A stretch of DNA of 64,000 nt from Chitinophaga tropicalis (lineage in GTDB: Bacteria; Bacteroidota; Bacteroidia; Chitinophagales; Chitinophagaceae), in assembly GCF_009758205.1 (NCBI RefSeq), contig NZ_WRXN01000005.1, positions 434,001 to 498,000 of the forward strand, read 5' to 3'. Position numbers and translations under genes: made by a program. The notes beneath the pieces are model-generated. The model was not told the DNA's origin. It ran no database searches and saw only the letters and a program-made list of their open reading frames with translations. The first letter of the stretch is position 1; every line of letters starts with the position of its first letter. Shown in pieces: positions 45,801 through 53,664 of the stretch.

Positions 45801-46210
45801 TGTTCTTCAATTTTGTAATCTGTGGGACCGAATGTGGAAGGGCGGTGATGCTGGGGCCAGTTGAATTCGATGCCACCACTGATCCAGGGGCCTGTCAAAC
45901 CGACCAGTGCAGGTTTAATAACGCTGTTGTGATAAACAAAGTGATAGTTGTTCGTTTTATCGTAAGCCATCTGGATCCTTCCGCCCAGTTCCGGCAGGAT
46001 CATTACTTTGATATAATCGTTTTCCAGGTAAAGGGCTGTCCATTCTTTATCTTCTTTTTCATCATACACTTTATCGATGACCGGATGGGGATATACCACG
46101 CCGCTGCTGCCCTGGTAAACACGTTTTTCTAAAAACATCGGGTTCTTATCGGGATCGCCTACTTTATAGGTGGGGATCACAACATATTCCTTCCATGCTT
46201 TGACCTGCAT
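42863..46210 (-). CDS. DUF5107 protein with TPR repeats, carbohydrate related
   Basis: 1115 residues, no signal peptide. Residues 1 to about 420 form the DUF5107 domain, with a galactose-mutarotase-like pattern: VMILPELGGRIQMAYDKTNN, GLTGPWISGGIEFNWPQHHR, TFLWWANPAVAVDE, PGKKQWTWGAGEFGKAWDR. These contain conserved histidines, aspartates and glutamates typical of sugar-active epimerase folds. From about 440 to the end there are repeated TPR units (YNMGIALCYQRRYNEAFPYL, YLGNFFYAKRRYEDAKTHWE). Cotranscribed with a sugar porter directly upstream (36 bp) and opposite an AraC regulator, so it probably handles an imported oligosaccharide in the cytoplasm. Reaction unknown. Confidence 0.85.
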   Translation of the reverse strand: MQVKAWKEYVVIPTYKVGDPDKNPMFLEKRVYQGSSGVVYPHPVIDKVYDEKEDKEWTALYLENDYIKVMILPELGGRIQMAYDKTNNYHFVYHNSVIKPALVGLTGPWISGGIEFNWPQHHRPSTFGPTDYKIEEHADGSKTVWVNEYEVMFRTRCSLGFTLYPDKAYIELHAKLYNRTPFPQTFLWWANPAVAVDEHYQSVFPPDVHAVYDHGKRDVSSFPIATGTYYKVDYSPGTDISVYTNIPVPTSYMAVNSSYNFVGGYHHKRKAGLMHVANHHVSPGKKQWTWGAGEFGKAWDRQLTDSDGPYFELMCGVYTDNQPDFSWIMPNEVREFHQYFMPYKEIGYVKNASTDAMLNFEIKGQKAEIGVYVTSRRQVNIKVTTGNTLLFSKDVHLSPHAAFLDTFSLQNAALEPSSYTITISDEQGNEILSYTPEKPRENALPDPAKAIPLPADVDTVESLYLAGLHLEQYRHATYRPEDYYLEALRRDPSDIRTNNAMGLLRLRTGAYEESKKHFTRAIEKLNKHNPNPYDSEPLYNMGIALCYQRRYNEAFPYLFKATWTTSVQDKAYFELAAIEAYRGNWTSALQLIDRSLTRNQNSQQAKHLKTIILRNQGKHQDALTHCRQAIHQDPFDFGNYFEHIQLLTLTGQPEQATRGTEELLSLIGGREHTFLEIAIDYARTGQYTAAYDLLAIADQQGALLLCYLGFYALQLGQREQAGQWWTKAFACSPDRVFPNRLEDIEVLNEVLKHRPGDYKAHFYLGNFFYAKRRYEDAKTHWEKSIRLHDAFPTVLRNLGIACFNKFDRKDEALRLFEKAFLADPQDARVLYELDQLHKLMQASPANRLSALQQHENILKERDDLFIEYITLHTLTGQPAKALQLLQSHKFHPWEGGEGKTSNQHIAIHIQLALNAIADGDYEKAIELLHAAQSYPENLGEGKLFGAQENDIHYWIGCACEKMGRQNEAIASWEKASVGLSDPGQAIFYNDQQPDKIFYQGLALLKLGRPAEADQRFARLIKYGETHQDDIVRMDFFAVSHPDLTIFEDDLTRHNAIHCYYLQGLGWLGKQEYKKAAEFFHKGLSHNPAHLGIHLHESLRSKWAATTEIHTENRPA

Positions 46211-46246
46211 TATTATTTGTTTTTCTGATTAGTAATATTGATGCCA

Positions 46247-47575
46247 CTAATGACCAGGAGTGATATCCCCGATATCTTCCAATGATCTGCCGTTTGTCTC
46301 CTTAACGTTCCTGTAGATGAACAGGAAGCCCAGCACACAAATGATGGCATAGAGGTAAAAGGGTGTATAAGTGCCCAGCCGGCTGGCCAGAATGGGGAAA
46401 GTAAATACGAGAATGGCGTAAGCGAACCATAGTGCCAGCACTGAAACGGATACTGCTATTCCTCTGATCTTTGAGGGAAAGATCTCTGCGATCAGCACCC
46501 AGGTTACCGGCGCTAATGACATAGCATATACAGCGATGCTGGCCAGCAGTGTCCAGGCGGCGAGGCCAGACTTCTGCTGAAGGAGGAAGGCGCTGGCAAC
46601 GTAGAGGATTGCCAGTCCGCCGGCACCCAGGAGCATCAGTGGTTTTCGGCCGAGTTTATCTACCTGCCACATGGCTAATATGGTAAACAGCAAGTTGACG
46701 ATGCCGATGAAAATTGTTTGTTTCAGCTGGTCGTCCTGGTTGAAGCCGACGCTTTGGAAAATGGTAGTGGCGAAATTGAATACGACATTGATGCCGCAGA
46801 GTTGTTGAAAGACGGCCAGCACCATACCTATCAGTAAAGCCGGCAGAACGGCTTTGGAAAATAATCCTGCGTAACCTTTTCTGCTATTATCCGGCGTATT
46901 CTTTTCGATGATGGTATTTGCATAATGCGTGCCGCCGATACGTAGTAATATTTTTGTTGCCTTATCTGTATTCCCGGTATTCATTAACCAGCGGGGGCTT
47001 TCAGGCAGCCAGCATACGCCGGTCAGGAATAATGCTGAAGGGACAGCTCCCAGTCCTACCATCCATCGCCAGGCATCAACGCCTTCATTGCGCAGAAGAT
47101 AATTGACGATGTTAGTGATCAGGATTCCCAGTACGATGGTAAGCTGATTGATAGCTATCATGCGGCCGCGGCTTTCTGCGGGAGCGATTTCTGCGATGTA
47201 AAGCGGAGATAATGTGGAAGCCATGCCGACACCTATTCCGGCGATCAACCTGCAGGAGACGAAGAAGATCCTGTCTGGCGAGAGCGCCATAGCTATTGAG
47301 GAGATGAAGAAAATTCCTGCGGCCAGCAGGAGCCCGGGCTTTCGTCCGTATCTGTCCGCAATTCTACCAGCTATCAGACAACCCAGCATACAGCCTAAGG
47401 CAAGGGAGGCGGTAGCAAATCCATCCCAATATTCATTAAATCCGAATTGAGCTTTCAGGAATGGTAATGCCCCGGCTATCACGGCAAAGTCAAACCCGAA
47501 AAGATATCCGCCAAGAGCAGATATAAAAGATACCCGGAGAATAAACCGATTGTTATATGTCGTGGAATTTTGCAT
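46247..47575 (-). CDS. Sugar porter, MFS (proton-coupled sugar transporter)
   Basis: 442 residues from ATG 47575 (a longer frame from 47626 adds 17 residues). Twelve membrane helices. Family signatures are GRIADRYGRKPG (loop 2-3), PESPRWLMN (after helix 6), QQLCGINVVFNF (helix 7, sugar contact) and DKLGRKPLML (loop 8-9), as in XylE and GLUT-type porters. It lies 36 bp before the DUF5107 gene and is divergent from an AraC regulator 146 bp away. So it probably imports the substrate that the DUF5107 protein processes. Confidence 0.92.
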   Translation of the reverse strand: MQNSTTYNNRFILRVSFISALGGYLFGFDFAVIAGALPFLKAQFGFNEYWDGFATASLALGCMLGCLIAGRIADRYGRKPGLLLAAGIFFISSIAMALSPDRIFFVSCRLIAGIGVGMASTLSPLYIAEIAPAESRGRMIAINQLTIVLGILITNIVNYLLRNEGVDAWRWMVGLGAVPSALFLTGVCWLPESPRWLMNTGNTDKATKILLRIGGTHYANTIIEKNTPDNSRKGYAGLFSKAVLPALLIGMVLAVFQQLCGINVVFNFATTIFQSVGFNQDDQLKQTIFIGIVNLLFTILAMWQVDKLGRKPLMLLGAGGLAILYVASAFLLQQKSGLAAWTLLASIAVYAMSLAPVTWVLIAEIFPSKIRGIAVSVSVLALWFAYAILVFTFPILASRLGTYTPFYLYAIICVLGFLFIYRNVKETNGRSLEDIGDITPGH

Positions 47576-47721
47576 ATACAGATACTTGTTAAAGTCAAAG
47601 GTTCGCCATTTTGCATATTTAAACAATAGAAAAAAGAGGGAAATTGATGGATAAAATTATTATCTCTTTTTTAGTAAAAATATGGTTAATTTATGCTCAC
47701 CTTATAAAAAGGATGGATATT

Positions 47722-48615
47722 ATGCCGGACAATAAATACGCCATAAAAAAGCTTTCCGAGGGTTTTGAAGGCCAGCTATCCTGTATTTTGCCGGAAGCTA
47801 CGAAGAGGTTTTGTGCAACGCATGCGCTGTGCCGGAAATTATATATTACTGACATTGGATTTTATCCGCATGCAGGACTGCACAACAGGGAGCGGCCTAA
47901 AGGATGTACTCAATATATCCTCATTTATTGTATTGAGGGAGAAGGATGGTACCGGTTGTATGATAAGACATTTATGGTAAAAGCCGATCAATACTTTATA
48001 CTGCCAAAGCTACAGGGACACGAATATGGGGCAGCAGATAAAGAGCCGTGGAGTATCTATTGGGTACATTTTACAGGAGAGCAGGCTGAGCATCTTTATC
48101 GCTTTTTAACTCCGCGGAAGCAAGCAGGCCCGCAAACGGTTGCCCGTTCGCCAATGCGGCAGATGATCTTTGACGATATCCTGCATCACCTGGAATTTAT
48201 GAACAATACGGAAAGCATTGTTTATGCAAATTGTAATTTGTATGCTTTTATAACCTCGTTTAAGCAAGTGCAATTAAAGACCGCCGATAAAAAAGGTAAT
48301 TCTATTCAAACCGTTATTGCACTGATGAAGGACAACCTGGATAAAAACCTGACCCTAGAAGAATTTGCAGCTGCTGTAAATATATCAGCTTCTCATTTAT
48401 CGGCTCTATTCAGGGAAAAAACCAAATACTCTCCTATCAGTCTGTTTACTTCTCTTAAGATCCAAAAGGCAAGCCAGTTGTTACAGGAAAGTGATTACAA
48501 CATAAAAACTGTTGCTTCAAAATTAGGATATGATGATCAGTATCATTTCTCCCGGGTGTTTAAAAAGATCATGGGTGTTTCTCCCAGGAAGTTTAAGGAG
48601 ACGGGGAATAATTAA
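47722..48615 (+). CDS. AraC-family regulator of the sugar porter/DUF5107 operon
   Basis: 297 residues from ATG 47722 (preceded by AAAAAGGATGG; upstream ATG 47713 is possible and earlier starts give a hydrophobic leader unlikely for a regulator). The N-terminal cupin-like domain (QYILIYCIEGEGWYRL, ILPKLQGHEYGAAD, PWSIYWVHF) binds ligand. The C-terminal double HTH has LTLEEFAAAVNISASHLSAL and FKKIMGVSPRKF. Divergent to the porter gene, it probably senses the imported sugar and activates it. Confidence 0.88.
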   Translation: MPDNKYAIKKLSEGFEGQLSCILPEATKRFCATHALCRKLYITDIGFYPHAGLHNRERPKGCTQYILIYCIEGEGWYRLYDKTFMVKADQYFILPKLQGHEYGAADKEPWSIYWVHFTGEQAEHLYRFLTPRKQAGPQTVARSPMRQMIFDDILHHLEFMNNTESIVYANCNLYAFITSFKQVQLKTADKKGNSIQTVIALMKDNLDKNLTLEEFAAAVNISASHLSALFREKTKYSPISLFTSLKIQKASQLLQESDYNIKTVASKLGYDDQYHFSRVFKKIMGVSPRKFKETGNN

Positions 48616-48623
48616 ATTGGGAG

Positions 48624-49283
48624 CTATTTGATTTTCTTCTCTATCCAATCTTTTGTTGCCTTTGTTAACAGTGGCATTGTATCTTTTTTCTTACCGGCTT
48701 TAAAAGAATGATCGGCATCTTCCAACTTTATTAATGTTGCTTTCTTTAGCGACTGGCATACGGTCTCAATCAGGTCCCATGTAGCAAGGGTATCTTTCGT
48801 TCCCTGTAAAAAGAGCATTGGCACCTTTACGTTTTTCAAATGTTCCGCCCGATCTATGGAAGGTTTGCCTGCAGGGTGTAGTGGAAATCCATAGAATATT
48901 ATTCCTTTTACATCTTTACGCTGGTTTATTGATAAGTATTGTGAGGACATTCTTCCACCGAAGGATTTTCCTGATACAAACAGGGGAAGTGAGGGATATA
49001 ATTCAAGTGCTTTATCAATAGCAGCCGCTATCGTTTGCTGGGCTACAGCCGGAGAGTCTGGTCTCTTCTTCTTTTGTTCGGTAAAAGGGAAATTAAATCT
49101 TAATGTTCCAATGCCTGTTTCGGCCAGGGCAGCTGACAGTGTTACCATAAAAGCATGATTCATATCTGCACCGGCGCCATGGGCCAGGGTCATCATGCAG
49201 ATGGGCTTTTGGGGGACTGTGCATATAGCTGATACTGCGTCTAAAGGCGATGGCAATGTCAGTGACAGCGATTTAATATCCAT
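48624..49283 (-). CDS. Alpha/beta hydrolase, KANL3/Tex30-like
   Basis: 219 residues. Features are TLAHGAGADMNHAFM (oxyanion region), the nucleophile elbow GKSFGG (about S108), a late Asp in LQGTKDTLA and His in DADHSF. The overall pattern matches bacterial dienelactone-hydrolase-type alpha/beta hydrolases of the KANL3/Tex30 group. No lid domain. Substrate unknown. Stop lies 8 bp from the AraC stop on the opposite strand. Confidence 0.88.
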   Translation of the reverse strand: MDIKSLSLTLPSPLDAVSAICTVPQKPICMMTLAHGAGADMNHAFMVTLSAALAETGIGTLRFNFPFTEQKKKRPDSPAVAQQTIAAAIDKALELYPSLPLFVSGKSFGGRMSSQYLSINQRKDVKGIIFYGFPLHPAGKPSIDRAEHLKNVKVPMLFLQGTKDTLATWDLIETVCQSLKKATLIKLEDADHSFKAGKKKDTMPLLTKATKDWIEKKIK

Positions 49284-49353
49284 AATTTATTGTTTGATAT
49301 AGTATTCAAAGATAAGCATGCTTATGGATTTCATATAAGAGTTGTAACGGTGT

Positions 49354-49872
49354 TCAGAAAACCCTGATCACTTTTACAAATCTTCCCATGTAATAGGGAT
49401 TAAGCGTTGTTTCTGTGACCCCGTATGCCTTTCCTGAGGTGGAGTGGATAAAGACCACTTTATCGCCCGATTGGGTGATAATTCCCATATGTCCTACTGT
49501 TCTGATGGTACTGTCTGTGCCTGTAAAGAGAATGAGATCTCCGGGTTGGGTCTCCGCGAGCTTTACTTCTTTTCCTTCGTTAGTAAAACCGGTGGAGGTC
49601 CTGGGAACTTTTATATCAAAGTGATTGAATACGTATGTTATAAAGCCGGAACAGTCGAATCCTTTTTTGGGATCGGTTGAACTGTATTTATAAGTGATGC
49701 CTTTCAGTGTTTTAGAGAATGTTATCAGCTCTGCCGGGGTAGTAGTGCCGGTTTGGATACTGGAATGGTTGACTGTGATAACAGTGTCAGGTATACTGAC
49801 ATATGCTGGCTTGTCCGGGGAGTTTGACAGCAGCAGGGAAAAAAGTGTTTTCAGGATAGTTATCTTATACAT
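49354..49872 (-). CDS. NlpC/P60 peptidoglycan endopeptidase
   Basis: 172 residues from ATG 49872. A hydrophobic N-terminus (ITILKTLFSLLLSNSP) serves as signal or anchor. The NlpC/P60 domain has the catalytic Cys in KGFDCSGFITYVF, His in VGHMGIIT and third polar His in FIHSTSGKAYG, the full triad. QPGDLILFTG is conserved. It would cut D-Glu to diamino acid bonds in stem peptides of the wall. Confidence 0.9.
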   Translation of the reverse strand: MYKITILKTLFSLLLSNSPDKPAYVSIPDTVITVNHSSIQTGTTTPAELITFSKTLKGITYKYSSTDPKKGFDCSGFITYVFNHFDIKVPRTSTGFTNEGKEVKLAETQPGDLILFTGTDSTIRTVGHMGIITQSGDKVVFIHSTSGKAYGVTETTLNPYYMGRFVKVIRVF

Positions 49873-49911
49873 ATTCAAATATAACAATTTATATACATAC
49901 AATATTCCTGG

Positions 49912-49945
49912 TTGAAATTCACTAACCTAAATTTCTCTACATTTG
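49912..49945 (+). promoter_or_regulatory. Bacteroidota-type promoter of DinB gene
   Basis: TTG at 49912-49914 and TACATTTG at 49938-49945 (exact TAnnTTTG) with a 23-nt spacer, slightly longer than usual. The -7 box is 23 nt before ATG 49968. Confidence 0.5.
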
Positions 49946-49967
49946 AGTCTGACATATTCATTACACC

Positions 49968-50477
49968 ATGAAAAGAACTGAATGGTTTAAGAGAACGTTC
50001 CCTGTCATTGAAGATAACGGGCTGTTGCCTACAATCATAGAAAGACTTAGTGGCACTCCGGCCCGTGTGGAGGAGATAATAGGCACATTAGATCCTGACC
50101 TGCTGACGTTAAAGCAGGAAGGGAAATGGAGCATTAAAGAGGAAATAGGACATCTTGGCGACCTGGAGCCATTGTGGTACGGAAGAATAGATGACCTGGT
50201 AAATGGAGGAACTGAACTGAGAGCAGCAGATCTGACTAACCAGACCACGCATACAGCTGATCATAATTCTGCAAAAACGGTTACGCTTCTGCAACGGTTC
50301 AGGGAGCAAAGGAAAGCCTTTGTGAACAAGCTGTTGGCATTGACGGATGAACAGCTGGAAAGATCGGCATTACACCCAAGGCTGAAAACGCCGATGAGGA
50401 TCATAGACCTGGCATATTTTGTAGCTGAGCATGATGATCATCATCTGGCGAGGGTGAGGGAGATAGCGAGGTGGTAG
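49968..50477 (+). CDS. DinB-family metal-dependent four-helix protein
   Basis: 169 residues. Metal-binding His are in EIGHLGDLEP and AEHDDHHLARVREI, the standard DinB triad. WSIKEEIGHL is typical of the family, which includes bacillithiol S-transferases and other thiol-transfer enzymes. Monocistronic with its own promoter and a strong terminator. Confidence 0.9.
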   Translation: MKRTEWFKRTFPVIEDNGLLPTIIERLSGTPARVEEIIGTLDPDLLTLKQEGKWSIKEEIGHLGDLEPLWYGRIDDLVNGGTELRAADLTNQTTHTADHNSAKTVTLLQRFREQRKAFVNKLLALTDEQLERSALHPRLKTPMRIIDLAYFVAEHDDHHLARVREIARW

Positions 50478-50595
50478 TTCTTTAAAGCCATAAAATTGTT
50501 CAATTTCGTGTCAGGGCCTGGTAATGAGGCGCTGAATATGGGATCTCATAAATTCCTGTAATAACTGACTTTGGCGCTGAGCACTATTATAGTTT

Positions 50596-50640
50596 TTACT
50601 CGTTCTCTCCCGGTCTTTACATCCGGGAGAGAACGAGTAA
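50596..50640. terminator. Perfect 18-bp bidirectional terminator
   Basis: 50596-50613 pairs exactly with 50623-50640 (loop TCTTTACAT). A T run precedes the stem on plus, giving an A-run on minus; serves the convergent DinB and ABC permease genes. Confidence 0.85.
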
Positions 50641-50654
50641 CCTTAATTGCTGCT

Positions 50655-51689
50655 TCAGGTCCTTATTTCTCTCCTCATAAACCAGAAGTACGCCAATGCA
50701 AAACAGGCTGCTGTTGAAGCGAGTAACCCGCTGACCTGAGGCCATACGATCAATACACTTTCCCGGAAAGGCAGAGGAGAGGGAATAGCTCCTGCCATTT
50801 GTTCCATGGTCAGGGGGCCAAGGCTTCTGACCGAAGGCATCAGCAGGGTTGTTGTGGCATCGGTATACAGCTGGCTGGGCGCTAACCGGAGCAGGTCGAG
50901 TATCAGGTTGTTATAAAAAAGAATATCGTCCTGCGCCAGGAGGTTGGGATCAGGGAAGAACGACCTTACGATCATATTTACGATGATCCTGTAAAAAACA
51001 GTAAAGAACAACCATATACCAATAGCTGTAAGCGCCGATGTAGTGGCTTGTTTGAACTTTACGGAAAGCAGGATGGCCAGGCTTAACCAGAAGCCAACAT
51101 ACAGCACGGTAAGTATAACAAAAGACAATATCCGGAAAACCTCTGCTGTTTCAATCGGGACGCCGGTAATGACCAACCCGCCGCCAATCATCAACAGGCT
51201 AAGTGATAAAAATAAGGCCGCCACAATGATCAATGCACTTACAAATTTGGCGAGTAACAAATTATCTCTATATACGGGTTGTGCCAGTAACCTGATCAGC
51301 GTGCCATTGTTCCGTTCTGCATTAATTGCGTCGAACCCCAGGCTGATTCCCAGAAGAGCCCCGAGGAAACTCATGAAAATATGAAAGGGAGGAAGGGAGC
51401 CATCTGTTGCCGTCAGTAGTTTCAGGTAAAGGAACAGATGGTCAGGATCATTTTCATTCGATACAGCCGCTTTCAGGTTACTCAGGGAAACATACATAGC
51501 TCCCGCGAAAGTCAGTACAATAAGTATAAGCAATACAATAAACCGCCAGCTGCGAATATGATCGGCAACTTCTTTACGTACCATTACCGCAAATGGCCGG
51601 TTGTAAAATGCAGCCTCTGACCTTGCTGCTTTTTTAATTCGCAGTCTTCCTGAAAAAAGATCTTTGAAATAAACCGCTGGACTTTCCAT
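50655..51689 (-). CDS. ABC-2 type permease
   Basis: 344 residues. After a cytoplasmic N-terminal part (FKDLFSGRLRIKKAAR) come six membrane helices, the first near 48-70 (FIVLLILIVLTFAGAMYVS). Other features are a long loop and the NosY/ABC-2-type segment ALLGISLGFDAINAERNNGT. It overlaps the ATP-binding gene by 56 bp; a start at 51584 (MVRKEVADHIRSW) would remove the overlap but would cut conserved-looking residues. Partner of the ATPase and NEW3 protein just upstream. Confidence 0.9.
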   Translation of the reverse strand: MESPAVYFKDLFSGRLRIKKAARSEAAFYNRPFAVMVRKEVADHIRSWRFIVLLILIVLTFAGAMYVSLSNLKAAVSNENDPDHLFLYLKLLTATDGSLPPFHIFMSFLGALLGISLGFDAINAERNNGTLIRLLAQPVYRDNLLLAKFVSALIIVAALFLSLSLLMIGGGLVITGVPIETAEVFRILSFVILTVLYVGFWLSLAILLSVKFKQATTSALTAIGIWLFFTVFYRIIVNMIVRSFFPDPNLLAQDDILFYNNLILDLLRLAPSQLYTDATTTLLMPSVRSLGPLTMEQMAGAIPSPLPFRESVLIVWPQVSGLLASTAACFALAYFWFMRREIRT

Positions 51690-52650
51690 GAGACACGTTT
51701 TCAGTTAGATTGTTATCAAAATACTGTTGATAAATTTCTTCCAATCCGTATTCTTTCCGATATACCCCTGTAATTCCGAAACCTTTTTCCACAAAAAGTC
51801 TTACCAGTTCAGGAGTGATGTTTTCCACACATGAAATATCAACGCCGTTACCAGATACTGTTACTTTCCTGACAGCCCCTATTTCCGACAGCATAGATTC
51901 CAATTCCGCGGTATCAGGCGGTGTATCTGCAAGCGTTATAGTTACCAGGCAGGATTCTTCAGAAAACAGGTTTTGGGAGAGCTGATGGATATTTCCTTCT
52001 GCAAGCAACTTACCGCCGACAAAGATCCCTACGCGATCACAAACCTGTTGTACCTGGTGCAGGTGGTGAGAAGAAAGCAGTACGGTGATGCCCTGTTGCC
52101 GGCTTAACTCCCGAATAAGCTGAAGGAACTCTTTTACGCCGGTTGGATCGATACCAAGTGTTGGTTCGTCCAGGATGATCACTTCGGGTTGCCTGATCAA
52201 TACATCTGCCAGGCCGAGTCTTTGCTTCATTCCCCGGGAATAGGCGCTTGTTTTTTTGTGCATGGCGGCGCCCAGTCCTACCAGTTCCATCATTTCCTGT
52301 ACGCGATCATGCACATTATCTATTCCCAGTCCGTTTAACCTGGCGATATACAACAGGTTCTCGAAAGCGGTCATGTTGTCATAGAACCCTACGTTATCGG
52401 GCATGTAGCCAACCTTTCGTTTTACGCTGATGGGGTCACGGGTAGCGTTAAAGCCGCATACTTTTGCTGTACCTGCGGAAGGTTCAGTGAGTCCCAGCAT
52501 CATCAATATGGTGGTGGTCTTACCTGCACCGTTGGGTCCTAACAGGCCAAATACCTCGCCGGCTTTAATTTTGAGATGAAGGTTGTCTACAGCTTTCAGA
52601 GAACCATAGAATTTCGTTAATCCTTCCAGTTCAATAATTGCGTTTTCCAT
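51634..52650 (-). CDS. ABC transporter ATP-binding protein (CcmA/NatA type)
   Basis: 338 residues. Walker A GPNGAGKTT, signature YSRGMKQRLGLADVL, Walker B EVIILDEPTLGIDP and H-loop LLSSHHLHQV are all intact. A C-terminal extension (DTAELESMLSEIGAVRKVTV) is the DUF4162-like regulatory part usual for ABC-2 ATPases. Middle gene of a three-gene operon. Confidence 0.93.
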   Translation of the reverse strand: MENAIIELEGLTKFYGSLKAVDNLHLKIKAGEVFGLLGPNGAGKTTTILMMLGLTEPSAGTAKVCGFNATRDPISVKRKVGYMPDNVGFYDNMTAFENLLYIARLNGLGIDNVHDRVQEMMELVGLGAAMHKKTSAYSRGMKQRLGLADVLIRQPEVIILDEPTLGIDPTGVKEFLQLIRELSRQQGITVLLSSHHLHQVQQVCDRVGIFVGGKLLAEGNIHQLSQNLFSEESCLVTITLADTPPDTAELESMLSEIGAVRKVTVSGNGVDISCVENITPELVRLFVEKGFGITGVYRKEYGLEEIYQQYFDNNLTENVSHGKSSGLFQRSFFRKTAN

Positions 52651-52662
52651 ATGTAAACACGC

Positions 52663-53529
52663 TTATCTTCTGCCGTATTTCCGGATCAGGTAATAGATAA
52701 TTCCAACAGCCAGCAATATCACCATTACGCCCAGCCATCCTGCGAGCAGGGAGGTGGTGACGGTCATACGAAAAGAGGCGTTACTGCTTGTATTGGCATT
52801 TTTAACAGAGAAGTTTGTTACGTAATCGCCGGCAATCGTTTTGTCTGGTACATGTACCATTGCAATTACGTCTGCGGATTTGCCGGGTTCCAGCCGCTCA
52901 ATTCTTGCGGGATCGAAGGTTGCATCCCATTTGGGGGGTGATTGTGCGGATAGCTCCAATCCATCGAGGGGAAGGGAGCCTGTGTTTTTTATAGTCAGGT
53001 GAACGGGTTTACGGCTGCCTTCTGTGATGTCATCGCTCAGCCGTCCGTCGGGGGTTGTCAGTTCGACAGTATATGTGCCCTTGACCACTGCTTCCAATTC
53101 CAGCAGTACTGTATCTCCTTCCGCTGTGGCAGTAACCGGAATATTGTATTTACCTGGCTGTACCGCAGGCGGGGGAGTGAACTCGATAGATATGTCCTGT
53201 GTTCTGTTTGAGTCCAGTCTGAAGGAAGTGACCTGCATACCCTCTACCCGGAATGCTGTGTTCCAGCCGGCGGGCACGCGGGCGGCGAGTTCGAAGATGG
53301 CGGTATGCCCTTTGCCATTGTGTAAGGAAGCGTTGTACCTGAATGTTTCTTTGGCGGTGGCTTCCAGGTTGATCAGGCGGGCGGTGAACGTTGTAGCCCG
53401 GATGTTTGTGGGTGGACTTCCCTTGAATGAAAGTGGGATAAAGGAAAATACAACAATAAGACCAAAAAGGTTGTAAAAGCAGGATCCGCGGCCCCTGTTT
53501 CGCCGCGATTGACGAATTAGCGCTAACAT
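52663..53529 (-). CDS. NEW3-domain protein anchored by C-terminal membrane helix
   Basis: 288 residues. An N-terminal hydrophobic segment (FYNLFGLIVVFSFIPLSF) is a signal. Two Ig-like NEW3 repeats follow (about 95-165 and 170-255: FELAARVPAGWNTAFRVEGM, LDGLELSAQSPPKWDATFDP). A membrane helix (LLAGWLGVMVILLAVGIIYY) ends the protein. Such COG1470 proteins occur with ABC-2 transporters in Bacteroidota. First gene of the operon, 12 bp before the ATPase. Probably an envelope-side partner of the transporter. Confidence 0.88.
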   Translation of the reverse strand: MLALIRQSRRNRGRGSCFYNLFGLIVVFSFIPLSFKGSPPTNIRATTFTARLINLEATAKETFRYNASLHNGKGHTAIFELAARVPAGWNTAFRVEGMQVTSFRLDSNRTQDISIEFTPPPAVQPGKYNIPVTATAEGDTVLLELEAVVKGTYTVELTTPDGRLSDDITEGSRKPVHLTIKNTGSLPLDGLELSAQSPPKWDATFDPARIERLEPGKSADVIAMVHVPDKTIAGDYVTNFSVKNANTSSNASFRMTVTTSLLAGWLGVMVILLAVGIIYYLIRKYGRR

Positions 53530-53664
53530 AAAACTAACAAATAATTAAATTCATTAATAAAATAAAAGCGCCTTTAAAAAAGGCCAGCTAATTTATAACA
53601 AAGTGAATATTTTTTCCAAATGAAATTTAAAAAAAATATTTCCCGCGGATCCTGTCTTATTACA

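Noticed and set aside
45569..46132. 187-codon plus-strand frame within the DUF5107 gene
   Set aside because: Antisense of the conserved DUF5107 domain; cysteine- and phenylalanine-rich composition typical of a shadow.
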